The notes: generated by a model not told the origin, from the sequence alone. A stretch of DNA of 64,000 nucleotides from Allobosea sp. 67-29 (GCF_001898115.1 NZ_MKSQ01000005.1:370129-434128), one strand, 5' to 3'. Positions 24,555 through 34,047 are shown, counted from the stretch's first letter. Numbers and translations are program-made.

Positions 24555-26342
24555 TCAGGTGCGGTACCAGGCCGCGAGGTTCCAGGTGTCGACGTCCCAG
24601 CCCGAATGATCGTGCATGATGTTGTTCGCCGCCGCGGCCACGCGGGTGCGCGAGAGCAGCGGCAGGAGGACGTGGGCCTCGCAGAAGATCTCGTTGACCT
24701 TGATCAGCAGCGCGGCGCGCTTGGCCGGATCGAGCTCCTTCTGGGCGGCCTTGTAGGCTTCGTCGGCGGCCGGGTCGGAGTAGCGCGAGATGTTACGGCC
24801 CAGCCACTTGTTCTCCTTGTTGGCGATTTCCCAGGAGACGCACTGGTTGAGGAAGCGCTCCGGGTCCGGCTGCGGCTGGGTGGTGGTGTACATCTCCATG
24901 TCGACATACAGCTTGGTGTAGGTGTCGGGGTTGGCGACATCCGACGAGAAGAACACCGAGGCGGTGACCGACTTCAGCTCGAGTTCGATGCCGGCGCGCT
25001 GGCAGGCCTGCTTGATGATGGCCTGGGTCTTCTGGCGCGGGGCGTTGATCGAGGTCTGGAAGACGTATTTGAGCTTCTTGCCGTCCTTCTCGCGGACGCC
25101 GTCGGAGCCCTTCTTCCAGCCGGCCTCGTCGAGGATCTTGTTGGCCTTCTCGATGTTGAACTCGTATTTCAGCTTGGTCGACTTGAAGCGCTTCGGCTCG
25201 TTGACGAAGCTCGCGGTCGCGGTGCCGCCGCGGCCGTAGATGAACTTCTGCACCGAATCACGGTCGATCAGGTAGTTCATCGCCTCGCGCACCTTGGGGT
25301 CGCTCAGCGTCGGGTGCTTGGTCTTGACGCTGGAGCGCTCGCCGTCGACCTCGGTCCACGGATCGGTCGTGTTCAGGATGATGAACTCGATGTCGCCCGC
25401 GGGAACGGCGCTGACCTTGCCGCGTCCGCCGGTCTCCATGCGCTTGAGGACCTCGTCCTCGACCTGGAGGTTCCAGGCGTAGTCGTATTCGCCGGTCTGC
25501 AGCACGGCGCGCGCCGCCGAGACCGCGTCACCGCCGCCCTTGACCTCGAGCGTGTCGAAGAAGGGCTGGTTCTTGATGTGGTAGTCGGTGTTGCGCTCGC
25601 CGGTCAGGACGTCGCCCGGCTTGAACTCGACGAACTTGTAGGGGCCCGTTCCGACCGGTTTCAGGTTGTCGGGCGCCTCGCGCGACTTGGCGCCGACATA
25701 GTCGGCGAAGCGATGCTTCGGCAGGATCTGGCCGACGGTGCCGACGAAGGGGTCGGCCCAGAACGGCGTCGGCTGGGCGAAGATCACCTTGATGGCGTGG
25801 TCGTTGACCTTCTCGACCTTGATGTCCTTGTAGGAGCCGGTCGTGTAGGCGGCCGTCGCCGGGTCCTTGGCGTATTCCCAGGTGAAGACGACGTCGTCGG
25901 CCGTGAACGGCTTGCCGTCATGCCACTTCACGCCCTGCTTCAGCTTCCAGGTGACGCTGAGGCCGTCGGCGGAAAGCCCGCCGTTCTCCTTGGTCGGAAC
26001 CTCGGCAGCGAGACAGGGGATCAGGTTGCCTTCCTTGTCCCAGCCGGCGAGCGGCTCGTAGAAGATGCGCGAGGCGATCTGGTCCTTGGTGCCCGAGGCG
26101 AAATGCGGGTTCAGCAGGGTCGGCGCCTGCCAGAGCAGCACCTTCAGCGGGCCGCCGCCGCCGGCCTTGGTCGGCTTGTACGGCAGCGTGGCATTGGCCA
26201 TCGCCACGTCGTTCCAGACCAGGATCTGGCTCGCGATCGGTGCAGCGATGCCGACTGCGGCCATCCGTTGGATGAAGGAACGTCGCGACAGCGTGCCGTC
26301 CTTCACATCCGCGACGAGACCGCGGATCTGCTGCTCATTCAT
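24555..26342 (-). CDS. Periplasmic solute-binding protein of the oligopeptide/nickel family (SBP_bac_5)
   Basis: The 595-residue protein has a twin-arginine signal (LSRRSFIQRMAAVGIAAPIAS, residues about 19-39) behind a short cytoplasmic start. The usual family-5 binding-protein motifs follow, such as LSVTWKLKQGVKWHDGKPFTADDV near residue 130 read as separate segments, and YLIDRDSVQKFIYG. Family members bind peptides, sugars, opines, nickel chelates or drugs; the ligand is not inferable. The Tat signal is a noticeable feature because most relatives use the Sec signal. It is the first gene of the importer operon and is preceded by 212 bases that must contain the promoter; I see no clear operator there. 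Confidence 0.93.
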   Translation of the reverse strand: MNEQQIRGLVADVKDGTLSRRSFIQRMAAVGIAAPIASQILVWNDVAMANATLPYKPTKAGGGGPLKVLLWQAPTLLNPHFASGTKDQIASRIFYEPLAGWDKEGNLIPCLAAEVPTKENGGLSADGLSVTWKLKQGVKWHDGKPFTADDVVFTWEYAKDPATAAYTTGSYKDIKVEKVNDHAIKVIFAQPTPFWADPFVGTVGQILPKHRFADYVGAKSREAPDNLKPVGTGPYKFVEFKPGDVLTGERNTDYHIKNQPFFDTLEVKGGGDAVSAARAVLQTGEYDYAWNLQVEDEVLKRMETGGRGKVSAVPAGDIEFIILNTTDPWTEVDGERSSVKTKHPTLSDPKVREAMNYLIDRDSVQKFIYGRGGTATASFVNEPKRFKSTKLKYEFNIEKANKILDEAGWKKGSDGVREKDGKKLKYVFQTSINAPRQKTQAIIKQACQRAGIELELKSVTASVFFSSDVANPDTYTKLYVDMEMYTTTQPQPDPERFLNQCVSWEIANKENKWLGRNISRYSDPAADEAYKAAQKELDPAKRAALLIKVNEIFCEAHVLLPLLSRTRVAAAANNIMHDHSGWDVDTWNLAAWYRT

Positions 26343-26554
26343 CGATTGCCTCCACCTTCAAAAAAACAAAAAGCATCCCCAGCGCTGGGCGCGCCATTTC
26401 TTCTGGTTGCTGCCCCAGCAAGGCATGGGCCAACGAAGGCGTCAACTGTGCGCCGCACAGTTTCTAGGCAGCTTTGCCCCCGCCGGGGAGAGCAGGGGCC
26501 CCGTGCAATCCCGTGTTTTGCAAAGAATGCGCCAATTGCGCAATTTTTTGCGAA

Positions 26555-27418
26555 TCAGCCGGTGAAGACGACGGTTTTCTGCCCATTGAGCAGCACGCGG
26601 TCCTCGAGATGGTGGAGCACGGCGCGCGCCAGCACGCGGCGTTCGATGTCGCGGCCCTTGCGGACCAGGTCCTCGGGCGTGTCGCGATGCGAGATGCGCT
26701 CGACGTCCTGCTCGATGATCGGGCCTTCGTCGAGATCGGGCGTCACATAATGCGCCGTCGCGCCGATCAGCTTGACCCCGCGCTCATGCGCCTGGTGATA
26801 GGGCTTGGCGCCCTTGAAGCCGGGCAGGAACGAGTGATGAATATTGATGCAGCGCCCGGCGAGCCTGGCTGAAAATCCATCGGACAGGATCTGCATGTAG
26901 CGGGCGAGGACGACGAGGTCGGTCCGCGTCTCCTCGATCAGCCGCCAGATCTGCGCCTCCTGATCCAGCTTGCTCTGGCGCGTCGTCGGCAGGTGGTGGA
27001 ACGGCAGGCCGCCGAGATCGGTCGAGGCGATGTGCTCGCGCGCGTGGTTCGAGACGATGCCGGTGATCTCCATCGGCAATTCGCCGATCCGCCAGCGATA
27101 GATCAGGTCGGCGAGGCAGTGGTCGAACTTCGAGACCAGCAGCATCACGCGCTTCTTCCGCGCCACCTCGCGCAGGCTGAACGTCATGGCGAAGCGCTGG
27201 GCGAGCTCGGTGACCGCGGCGGCGATGGCGTCATGCTGCCTGCCGCCCTCCAGCCGGTTGAACAGGACGCGCATGAAGAAGCGGTCGGTCTCGGTGTCGT
27301 CGAACTGTTGGGCGTCGAGGATATTGCAGCCGGCCTCGAAGAGCAGCGTCGAGACGGCGGCGACGATGCCGGGACGGTTGGGGCAGGACAGGGTCAGGAT
27401 GGCGCTGTGGTCGAGCAT
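26555..27418 (-). CDS. purU: Formyltetrahydrofolate deformylase
   Basis: The 287-residue enzyme releases formate from 10-formyltetrahydrofolate, balancing one-carbon pools and supplying formate for PurT. It has an N-terminal ACT domain (about residues 5-80, [17 protein letters not shown]) and a formyltransferase-fold catalytic domain with [20 protein letters not shown] and [20 protein letters not shown], containing the catalytic histidine and aspartate. The start giving [14 protein letters not shown] is preferred; the frame is open 15 codons further upstream without support. It stands alone between the importer and a divergently transcribed dehydrogenase operon. Confidence 0.95.
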   Translation of the reverse strand: MLDHSAILTLSCPNRPGIVAAVSTLLFEAGCNILDAQQFDDTETDRFFMRVLFNRLEGGRQHDAIAAAVTELAQRFAMTFSLREVARKKRVMLLVSKFDHCLADLIYRWRIGELPMEITGIVSNHAREHIASTDLGGLPFHHLPTTRQSKLDQEAQIWRLIEETRTDLVVLARYMQILSDGFSARLAGRCINIHHSFLPGFKGAKPYHQAHERGVKLIGATAHYVTPDLDEGPIIEQDVERISHRDTPEDLVRKGRDIERRVLARAVLHHLEDRVLLNGQKTVVFTG

Positions 27419-27669
27419 GGCTGATGCCGCCGTATCGGCGGCCCTTCGGCAGGAATGGGACATGACGGCGGGTCGGCGGCGCGCGGCGCGCTGCCGTCAA
27501 CCTCGCCCGCTCTCGGGCGTTGCGCAGGCCGGGATAAGCAGCGTTGCGGCCGGTGCCGTCGGGGGCATCGCAGGGGCTCCAGCGCGGCCGGGCCGGGCCG
27601 CAATCCTGCAACACCGTGCGGGCGCCGGCTTGTCAAGCGCGGGAGGCCCGCCGTCCTGCGCGGAACGGC
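27419..27669. other. Intergenic stretch without recognisable gene
   Basis: Between purU and the promoter of the divergent dehydrogenase operon I find only G+C-rich DNA with arginine/proline-rich open frames that overlap in several phases. It should contain the purU promoter but I cannot point to it. Confidence 0.45.
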
Positions 27670-27705
27670 TTGACTTCGCGGGGGCGAAAACGGAATATTT
27701 ATTCC
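27670..27705 (+). promoter_or_regulatory. Promoter overlapped by a GGAA-N6-TTCC operator (IolR/RpiR-type)
   Basis: TTGACT (27670-27675) is followed after 17-18 bases by GAATAT or AATATT as a -10 box. The palindrome GGAATATTTATTCC (27692-27705) covers that -10 box. GGAA-N6-TTCC is the motif described for the RpiR-family inositol regulator IolR of Sinorhizobium. The genes downstream include an inositol-2-dehydrogenase-like enzyme and an inositol-monophosphatase family enzyme. The position over the -10 box suggests repression. No regulator gene of that family is in the window. Confidence 0.6.
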
Positions 27706-27755
27706 AACAAGTGGGAAACTAAAAAATTCCTGCCATTTCAGGGGAGAGCCGGCAG

Positions 27756-28556
27756 GTGCCGCAGACCGCAACCTTCAACCGCGGACTCGATGCGCGGGTG
27801 GCGATCGTCACCGGCGGCAGCCAGGGGCTGGGCGAGGCGATCGCGCGCGAATTCGCCGCCCGCGGCCTGCGCGCCGTCCTGCTGACGGGGCGCAACCGCG
27901 AGCGCGGCGAGGCCGTCGCCGCGAGCCTGCGCGCCGAGGGCTGCGAGGCGCTGTTCCACCAGGTCGATCTCGCCGATCTCGATGCTGTCAGGCAGATCGT
28001 CCCGGCCGCTGCGGCGGCCTTCAACCATGTCGACATTCTCGTCAACGCGGCCGGCGACACCGACCGCGGCACCATCTTCGACACCACGCCGGCGCTTTAC
28101 GAGCGCATCATGGCGGTCAACCTGCGCGCGCCCTTCTTCCTGACGCAGGACGTCGCCGACCTGATGCGCCGGCAGGACATCCCCGGGGCCATCGTCAACA
28201 TCCAGTCGATGTCGGCCCATGGCGGCCAGCCTTTCCTCTCCGCCTACAGCGTCTCGAAGGCGGCGCTGGCCGCTTTGACGAAGAACGCGGCCTATGGGCT
28301 GCTCAAGCACCGCATCCGCGTCAACGGCCTCAATATCGGCTGGATGGCGACCCCGGGCGAGGATGCGATCATGAAGCTGCGCCACGATGCCAGGGATGGC
28401 TGGCTCGACGAGGCCAACGCCTCGCAGCCCTTCGGGCGCCTGATCGACCCGCGCGAGGTCGCCAAGGCCGTGGCCTATCTCGCGTCGGACGAATCCGGGC
28501 TGATGACCGGCAGCAACATCGATTTCGACCAGACGATTCTCGGCGCGCACGACTAG
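27756..28556 (+). CDS. SDR family oxidoreductase
   Basis: The 266-residue classical short-chain dehydrogenase has the cofactor motif TGGSQGLGEAIA (about residues 19-30), NAAGDTD (NNAG-type motif), the catalytic serine in NIQSMSAHGG and the YSVSK tyrosine-lysine pair. The family oxidises or reduces polyols, sugars or keto compounds. The start is GTG with a GGGGAGAG run upstream; there is no suitable ATG. It is the first gene after the putative IolR-type operator and is followed 60 bases later by the inositol-dehydrogenase-like gene, so a role in polyol or keto-inositol conversion is plausible but unproved. Confidence 0.88.
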   Translation: MPQTATFNRGLDARVAIVTGGSQGLGEAIAREFAARGLRAVLLTGRNRERGEAVAASLRAEGCEALFHQVDLADLDAVRQIVPAAAAAFNHVDILVNAAGDTDRGTIFDTTPALYERIMAVNLRAPFFLTQDVADLMRRQDIPGAIVNIQSMSAHGGQPFLSAYSVSKAALAALTKNAAYGLLKHRIRVNGLNIGWMATPGEDAIMKLRHDARDGWLDEANASQPFGRLIDPREVAKAVAYLASDESGLMTGSNIDFDQTILGAHD

Positions 28557-28616
28557 CGTGCCGAGGCGGATCGCGGCAGGACGGCCGGTAGGCAGATCAC
28601 GGGATTGAAGACGACC

Positions 28617-29615
28617 ATGAAGATCGGATTGCTGGGCGCCGGCCGCATCGGGCGCATCCACGGTTTGAACGTCGCCGCGCGCGGCGATGCCGCGCTCGCC
28701 GCCGTCACCGACGCCATGCCGGAGGCCGCCGCCGCGCTTGCCGCAGCGACCGGAGCCAAGGCGACCGGCGCGGAGGCGATCCTTGCCGATCCGGCGATCG
28801 ACGCCGTGTTGATCTGCACCCCGACCGACACCCATGCCGATCTGATCGAGCAGGCCGTCTCCGCCGGCAAGGCCGTGTTCTGCGAGAAGCCGGTCGATCT
28901 CGACGCCGCCCGCATCCGCCGCTGCCTCGCCACCGTCGAGAAGTCCGGCAAGCCGCTGATGATCGGCTTCAACCGCCGCTTCGATCCCAATTTCGCTGCG
29001 CTGGAGAAGCGTCTGCGCGAAGGCGAGGCCGGCGCGATCGAGATCGTCACGGTGATCTCGCGCGATCCGACTCCGCCGCCCGTCGATTATGTGAAGCGCT
29101 CGGGCGGGCTCTTCCGCGACATGATGATCCATGATTTCGACATGGCGCGCTTCCTCCTGGCCGAGGAGCCGGTCGAGGTCTTCGCGCTCGGCTCGGCCCT
29201 CGTCGACAAGGCGATCGGCGAGGCCGGCGATGTCGACACCGCCGCCGTTGTGATGAAGACGGCCTCGGGCAGGATCGCGCAGATCTCCAATTCCCGCCGC
29301 GCCACCTATGGCTACGATCAGCGCATCGAGGTGCACGGCTCGAAGGGCATGCTGCGCGCCGGCAATATCCACGAGACCACCGTCGAGATCGCGACCGGGC
29401 AGGGCTTCCGCGCCGACCCCGTGCAGAACTTCTTCCTGGAGCGCTATGCCGCCGCCTACCGCGCCGAGCTCGACGCCTTCATCGCCGCCTGCAGCGGCAA
29501 GGCAGCGGCCTCGCCGACCGGGCTCGACGGGCTCAAGGCGCAGATCCTCGCCGATGCCGCGACCGAATCCGCCCGGACCGGCCAGCCCGTCCGCGTCGAT
29601 CTGGGAGACAGGTGA
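28617..29615 (+). CDS. Gfo/Idh/MocA family dehydrogenase, inositol 2-dehydrogenase-like
   Basis: The 332-residue NAD(P)-dependent enzyme has the Rossmann motif GLLGAGRIGRIHG (residues 4-16), the EKPVD motif with K91, and MMIHDFDMARF with D168 and H172. The lysine, aspartate and histidine match the catalytic K97, D172 and H176 of Bacillus IolG, including the four-residue spacing of the last two. The best call is myo- or scyllo-inositol 2-dehydrogenase or a close sugar dehydrogenase. The ATG giving MKIGLLGAG was preferred over a TTG four codons upstream. Its stop overlaps the start of the phosphatase gene (TGATG). Confidence 0.88.
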   Translation: MKIGLLGAGRIGRIHGLNVAARGDAALAAVTDAMPEAAAALAAATGAKATGAEAILADPAIDAVLICTPTDTHADLIEQAVSAGKAVFCEKPVDLDAARIRRCLATVEKSGKPLMIGFNRRFDPNFAALEKRLREGEAGAIEIVTVISRDPTPPPVDYVKRSGGLFRDMMIHDFDMARFLLAEEPVEVFALGSALVDKAIGEAGDVDTAAVVMKTASGRIAQISNSRRATYGYDQRIEVHGSKGMLRAGNIHETTVEIATGQGFRADPVQNFFLERYAAAYRAELDAFIAACSGKAAASPTGLDGLKAQILADAATESARTGQPVRVDLGDR

Positions 29616-30397
29616 TGACCCCGGCGGAACGTGATCTGCGCTATTATGCGGCGCTCGGGCTCGCCACCGAGGCGAGCCATCTGGCGCTGGGATATTTCAA
29701 CAAGCGCGAGTCCCTCGGCACCACCATGAAGGGCGCGCAGGACTGGCTGACCGTCGCCGATGGCAAGGTCGAGGAATTCCTGCGCCGGCGCCTCTCCGCG
29801 CTCTTCCCGAACGATTCCGTCATCGGCGAGGAAGGCGGCGGCAAGCCGTCCGATGCGGTCTGGATTCTCGATCCGATCGACGGCACCGCGAATTTCGCCC
29901 ATGGCGACCGCAACTGGTGCATTTCGATCGGCTTCCTGGCGAATCGCACGCCCGAGATCGGCATCGTTGCGGCGCCGGCGCTCGGCGAGGTCTACGCCGC
30001 CCGCCGCGGGGCGGGCGCGACGCTGAACGGCGAGCCGATCAGGGTTTCCGGCGCCAGCGACGTCGCCCGCGCCGCCTTCGAACTCGGCTGGTCGACCCGC
30101 GTGCCGGCCGAGCGCTATCTCGAGGTGATCGGCCGCGGCTATGCGGCTGGCGCCGCCGTCAAGCGTGCCGGCTCCGGCACGCTCGGCCTCTGCCACACCG
30201 CCTGCGGCTGGAGCGAGGGCTATGCTGAGCTCCACATCAACGCCTGGGACGTCGCGGCGGGCATCGTCATCGCCAGCGAGGCCGGCGCATACGTGAACGA
30301 TTTCTTCGCTGGCGAAGGAATCGCGAAGGGCAACCCGATCCTGTGCTGCACGCCGGCACTGGCCCCGGCGCTGAGGGAGATCACAGGAATCGCTTAG
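29615..30397 (+). CDS. Inositol monophosphatase family protein
   Basis: The 260-residue metal-dependent phosphatase shows all family motifs: the glutamates of IGEEGGG, the DPIDGTANF signature with its metal-binding aspartates, and INAWDVAAG near the C-terminus. Members hydrolyse inositol phosphates, fructose-1,6-bisphosphate, histidinol phosphate or 3'-phosphoadenosine nucleotides. Translational coupling to an inositol-dehydrogenase-like gene favours a phosphorylated polyol. It ends 104 bases before a binding-protein gene on the same strand, so the enzymes and importer may form one transcription unit. Confidence 0.9.
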   Translation: MTPAERDLRYYAALGLATEASHLALGYFNKRESLGTTMKGAQDWLTVADGKVEEFLRRRLSALFPNDSVIGEEGGGKPSDAVWILDPIDGTANFAHGDRNWCISIGFLANRTPEIGIVAAPALGEVYAARRGAGATLNGEPIRVSGASDVARAAFELGWSTRVPAERYLEVIGRGYAAGAAVKRAGSGTLGLCHTACGWSEGYAELHINAWDVAAGIVIASEAGAYVNDFFAGEGIAKGNPILCCTPALAPALREITGIA

Positions 30398-30501
30398 CCG
30401 GCGCGTTATTTCGTTGATCTTTTTCGCGTGGTCGTTTCACTTTCGCATCAACCAGCAGAACCGGACGACAGAAGCCGGTCCACTCGATCAGGGAGGTTAC
30501 C

Positions 30502-31539
30502 ATGCAGTCCAAATCCTGGCTCAGGGCGGGGCTCTTCGCCGCGCTCGCAACGGCGGCCTTCGCCGCCTCGCCGGCCCGCGCTCAAGGGTCGCTCGTCATG
30601 TATTGCGGCGTCCAGGAGGAATGGTGCCGCGCCATGTCGAACGCCTTCGAGAAGGAAACCGGCATCAAGGTCGCGATGACCCGCAAGTCGGCGGGCGAGA
30701 TCTACGCCCAGCTCAAGGCGGAATCCTCCAACCCCCGCGGCGACATCTGGTGGGGCGGCACCGGCGACCCGCATCTGCAGGCGGCCGAGGAAGGGCTGAC
30801 TACCGAATACGAATCGCCGATGAACAAGGAGCTGCACGGCTGGGCCATCGACCAGTGGAAGGCCGCCAAGCACCGCTCGGTCGGCATCTATGCGGGCGCG
30901 CTCGGCTTCGGTTTCAACACCGAGCAGATCAAGGCCAAGGGCATCCCCGAGCCGAAATGCTGGGCCGACCTGCTCAACCCGAAGCTCAAGGACGACGTGC
31001 AGGTCGCCGATCCGAACTCGTCGGGCACGGCCTATAACCTGCTTGCCACGGTCGTGCAGCTGATGGGCGAGGACAAGGGCTTCGACTATCTCAAGGCCCT
31101 GCACAAGAACGTCAGCCAGTACACCAAGTCGGGCGCCGCGCCGGCCAAGGCCGCGAGCCTCGGCGAGACCGCCGTCGGCATCGTCTTCATCCATGACGCG
31201 GTGGTCTTCGCCGTGCAGGGCGACCCGATCAAGCCGGTCGCGCCCTGCGAGGGCACGGGCTACGAGATCGGCTCGATGTCGATCGTCAAGGGCGCGCGCA
31301 ATCTGGAGAACGCCAAGAAGTTCTACGACTGGGCCCTGACCCCGGCCGCCCAGGCGCTTGCCGCTCCCGCGAAGTCCTATCAGGTGCCGTCGAACAAGGC
31401 CGCACCGGTGCCGCCGCAGTCGCCCAAGATGGATCAGATGAAGCTGATCAACTACGACTTCGTGAAATACGGCTCCTCGGCCGAGCGCACCCGCCTGCTC
31501 GCCAAGTGGGACAAGGAAGTCAAGGCGCTGCCGAAGTAA
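30502..31539 (+). CDS. ABC transporter substrate-binding protein (Fbp/Afu type)
   Basis: The 345-residue periplasmic protein has a Sec signal peptide (residues 1-28, ending SPARAQG) and the fold pattern of type-2 binding proteins related to FbpA, AfuA and the aminoethylphosphonate binder (LVMYCGVQEEWCRAMSNAF, GDIWWGGTGDPHLQAAEEG). Ferric ion, hexose phosphates and phosphonates are known ligands within this group. The double tyrosine that binds Fe3+ in FbpA is not evident, which argues against simple iron uptake. A clear GGGAGG precedes the ATG. The upstream phosphatase and dehydrogenase genes suggest an organic, perhaps phosphorylated, ligand. Confidence 0.88.
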   Translation: MQSKSWLRAGLFAALATAAFAASPARAQGSLVMYCGVQEEWCRAMSNAFEKETGIKVAMTRKSAGEIYAQLKAESSNPRGDIWWGGTGDPHLQAAEEGLTTEYESPMNKELHGWAIDQWKAAKHRSVGIYAGALGFGFNTEQIKAKGIPEPKCWADLLNPKLKDDVQVADPNSSGTAYNLLATVVQLMGEDKGFDYLKALHKNVSQYTKSGAAPAKAASLGETAVGIVFIHDAVVFAVQGDPIKPVAPCEGTGYEIGSMSIVKGARNLENAKKFYDWALTPAAQALAAPAKSYQVPSNKAAPVPPQSPKMDQMKLINYDFVKYGSSAERTRLLAKWDKEVKALPK

Positions 31540-31552
31540 GGCTGCGTCTCTC

Positions 31553-31586
31553 CGGCGTGTTTCAGGACGATCCCGGAAACACGCCG
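31553..31586. repeat. Stem-loop after the binding-protein gene
   Basis: CGGCGTGTTTC and GAAACACGCCG form a perfect 11-bp stem with a 12-base loop, 13 bases after the binding-protein stop codon. No T-run follows. It probably raises binding-protein mRNA stability relative to the permease part. Confidence 0.8.
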
Positions 31587-31718
31587 TCATCCCGGGCCTG
31601 ACCCGGGGTCCATGCCCGGACCTCCGTCGGATGCGCTCCGGCGTGGTTCCCGGATTTCCGCGGAGTTCATCCTTGGGCCGATCGGGGATCGGACCCGAGG
31701 GCCGCGTTCGGGATGACG
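31585..31718. repeat. Palindrome-bounded intergenic repeat
   Basis: CGTCATCCCG at the left end and CGGGATGACG at the right end are exact reverse complements. They enclose G+C-rich DNA with further short self-complementary blocks such as CCCGGGCCTGACCCGGGG. The outer sequence resembles the CGTCATCCCGG-type intergenic repeats scattered through alphaproteobacterial genomes. No gene is visible inside it or in the rest of the 267-base spacer before the permease. Confidence 0.6.
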
Positions 31719-31806
31719 CTGGACGTTCGGGTGCAGCACCAAGGCCGGGCCATGAAAGCCGGGGCAACCGGTTCGGGCCGACAGGAAATGTGAGGACAGG
31801 GCGACC

Positions 31807-34047
31807 ATGGCGCCAGCGACGCGACTCGTGCTGCTGATCGGCTGGCTCGGCTACGCGCTGATGCCCTGGTACCTCGTCGAGGGCATGGGGCTGGCGGATT
31901 GGGGCTGGCTCGCCGCATACCCGTTCGGCAAGGCCGGCACGGCCCTGGCGCTCGTGCTCTCGGGCCAGGCGCCCTGGCTGCTGCCGCCTGGCCTCGCGCT
32001 CGTCGCTGCGAGCCTGTTCTGGGGCAGCGGCGACCGTCGGCGCACGGCCCGCGTGCTGATCTGGGCCGGCGTGCTCGGCCTGCTGCTGTTCTTCGCCCAG
32101 GCCTTCGCCATCGTGCTGAAGGATCAGGGCATTCCCTGGCTGGCGGCCCTGCTCGGCGGCGCCGGCGCGACGCAGCGCGGCATCGGCGGCGGCGCCTTCC
32201 TGACGCTGCTCTGCCTGCTCTTCCTGCTTTGCCATGGCCTTGCCTATCGCGGCGCCTGCCGCGGCGATCTCTTCACCGTTTCGACGATCGGCCTGATCGT
32301 CCTGCTGATCGGCATCTTCATCTTCTTCCCGGTCGCGATCATCCTGAAAAGCGCGCTGGTCGACCAGAGCGGCGCCTTCGCGCCCGCCGCCTTCGTCGAG
32401 GCCTTCTTCGATCCCGCGATCTGGGGGCTGGGCTGCGTCACCAGCAATACCAATTGCGGCGTCGCCTGGAACACGCTGATCCTCGCCGTGCTCTGCGGCG
32501 TCATCACCACGCTGCTCGGCCTGGCCTGCGCGCTCCTGATCCTGCGCACCGGCATGCCGGGCAAACGCATCATGCGAGCGCTGACGGTGCTGCCGATCAT
32601 CACCCCGCCCTTCGTCATCGGCCTGGCGCTGATCCTGCTGTTCGGGCGCGCCGGCGCGGTCTCGACCCTGCTCTACGAATGGTTCGACATCCCGCGCTCG
32701 CGCTGGCTTTACGGCCTGCCCGGCGTGCTCCTGGCGCAGGTGCTGGCCTTCGCGCCGATCGCCTTCCTCGTGCTGATCGGCGTGGTGCAGGGCATCTCGC
32801 CAAGCCTCGAGGAAGCCTCGCAGACGCTCGGCGCCAAGCGCTGGCAGACCTTCCGCACGGTGACCTGGCCGCTGCTGCGCCCCGGCATCGCCAATGCCTT
32901 CCTGCTCGGCTTCGTCGAGAGCATGGCCGACTTCGGCAACCCGCTGGTGCTCGCCGGCAATTTCGAGGTGCTCTCGACCAAGATCTTCTTCGCGGTGGTC
33001 GGCGCCTCCTACAACCAGGGTCAGGCAGCGGTGCTCGCCATCGTCCTTCTGGCCTTCACGCTCGGCGCCTTCTGGATCCAGCAGCGCTGGCTCGGCGGCA
33101 AGTCGTACACGACGGTCACCGGCAAGGGCGATGCCGGCCTCCCCGTCCCGCTGCCGCGCCGCGTCTCCTGGCTCGCGACGGCGGCGATCGTGCCCTGGGT
33201 GGCGCTGACTCTGGTCATCTACATCGTCATCTTCATCGGCGGCTTCGTCCGCAACATGGGCCGCGACTACAGGCCGACGCTGGAGCACTACCGCACCGGC
33301 TTCGCCATCGACTTCAGCCACGGCCTCTACTTCGAGGGCTCGGCCTGGTCCTCCTTCTTCACCACGATCAAGGTTGCCGCGATCTCGGCGCCGCTGACCG
33401 CGCTGATCGGCCTGCTGACGGCCTATCTGCTGACCCGCCAGCGCTTCCGCGGCCGCTCGACGCTGGAATTCGCGACGATGCTCTCCTTCGCCATCCCCGG
33501 CACGGTGCTCGGCGTCGCCTATATCCTCGCCTTCAACGTGCCGCCGGTCGAGATCACCGGCACCGGGCTGATCCTCGTCATCGCCTTCGTCTTCCGCAAC
33601 ATGCCGGTCGGCGTGCGCTCCGGCATCGCCGGCCTCTCGCAGATCGACAAGAGCCTGGACGAGGCCTCGACCACCTTGCGGGCCCGCAGCTTCACCACGC
33701 TCTGGCGGGTCGTGCTGCCGCTGCTCAAGCCCGCTTTGGTCTCGGCGCTGGTCTATTCCTTCGTGCGCTCGATGACGGCGGTCAGCGCTGTGATCTTCCT
33801 GGTCTCGGCCGAGTACAACCTCTCCACCGCCTATATCGTCGGGCGCGTCGAGGCCGGCGAGTTCGGTCTCGCCATCGCCTATTCCTCGGTGCTGATCGTG
33901 TTCATGGCGCTCGGTATCGCCCTCATCCAGTTCCTCGTCGGCGAGCGCAGGCTCGGCCGGCGCAAGACCGGGGCCGGGAATGCGGCCGGGAAGGTTGCAT
34001 TGTCCGGCTCGGTCGCCGACCCGATCACCCAGGGAGCAGCAAGTTGA
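31807..34047 (+). CDS. ABC transporter permease with two fused membrane domains (FbpB/AfuB-like)
   Basis: The 746-residue protein contains an extra N-terminal membrane section (about residues 1-150) and then two permease domains, each with its own cytoplasmic coupling loop: EEASQTLGAKRWQTFRTVTW and DEASTTLRARSFTTLWRVV. Fused double permeases are typical of ferric-ion and AfuB-type sugar-phosphate importers. A GAGGACAGG run lies before the ATG. The stop overlaps the start of the ATPase gene, so permease and ATPase are translated together. Confidence 0.92.
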   Translation: MAPATRLVLLIGWLGYALMPWYLVEGMGLADWGWLAAYPFGKAGTALALVLSGQAPWLLPPGLALVAASLFWGSGDRRRTARVLIWAGVLGLLLFFAQAFAIVLKDQGIPWLAALLGGAGATQRGIGGGAFLTLLCLLFLLCHGLAYRGACRGDLFTVSTIGLIVLLIGIFIFFPVAIILKSALVDQSGAFAPAAFVEAFFDPAIWGLGCVTSNTNCGVAWNTLILAVLCGVITTLLGLACALLILRTGMPGKRIMRALTVLPIITPPFVIGLALILLFGRAGAVSTLLYEWFDIPRSRWLYGLPGVLLAQVLAFAPIAFLVLIGVVQGISPSLEEASQTLGAKRWQTFRTVTWPLLRPGIANAFLLGFVESMADFGNPLVLAGNFEVLSTKIFFAVVGASYNQGQAAVLAIVLLAFTLGAFWIQQRWLGGKSYTTVTGKGDAGLPVPLPRRVSWLATAAIVPWVALTLVIYIVIFIGGFVRNMGRDYRPTLEHYRTGFAIDFSHGLYFEGSAWSSFFTTIKVAAISAPLTALIGLLTAYLLTRQRFRGRSTLEFATMLSFAIPGTVLGVAYILAFNVPPVEITGTGLILVIAFVFRNMPVGVRSGIAGLSQIDKSLDEASTTLRARSFTTLWRVVLPLLKPALVSALVYSFVRSMTAVSAVIFLVSAEYNLSTAYIVGRVEAGEFGLAIAYSSVLIVFMALGIALIQFLVGERRLGRRKTGAGNAAGKVALSGSVADPITQGAAS

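Noticed and set aside
30448..33321. Open frame of 957 codons antisense to the Fbp/Afu-type importer genes
   Set aside because: It spans the binding-protein gene, a non-coding repeat and the permease gene, and consists of D/R/E-rich low-complexity mirror sequence.
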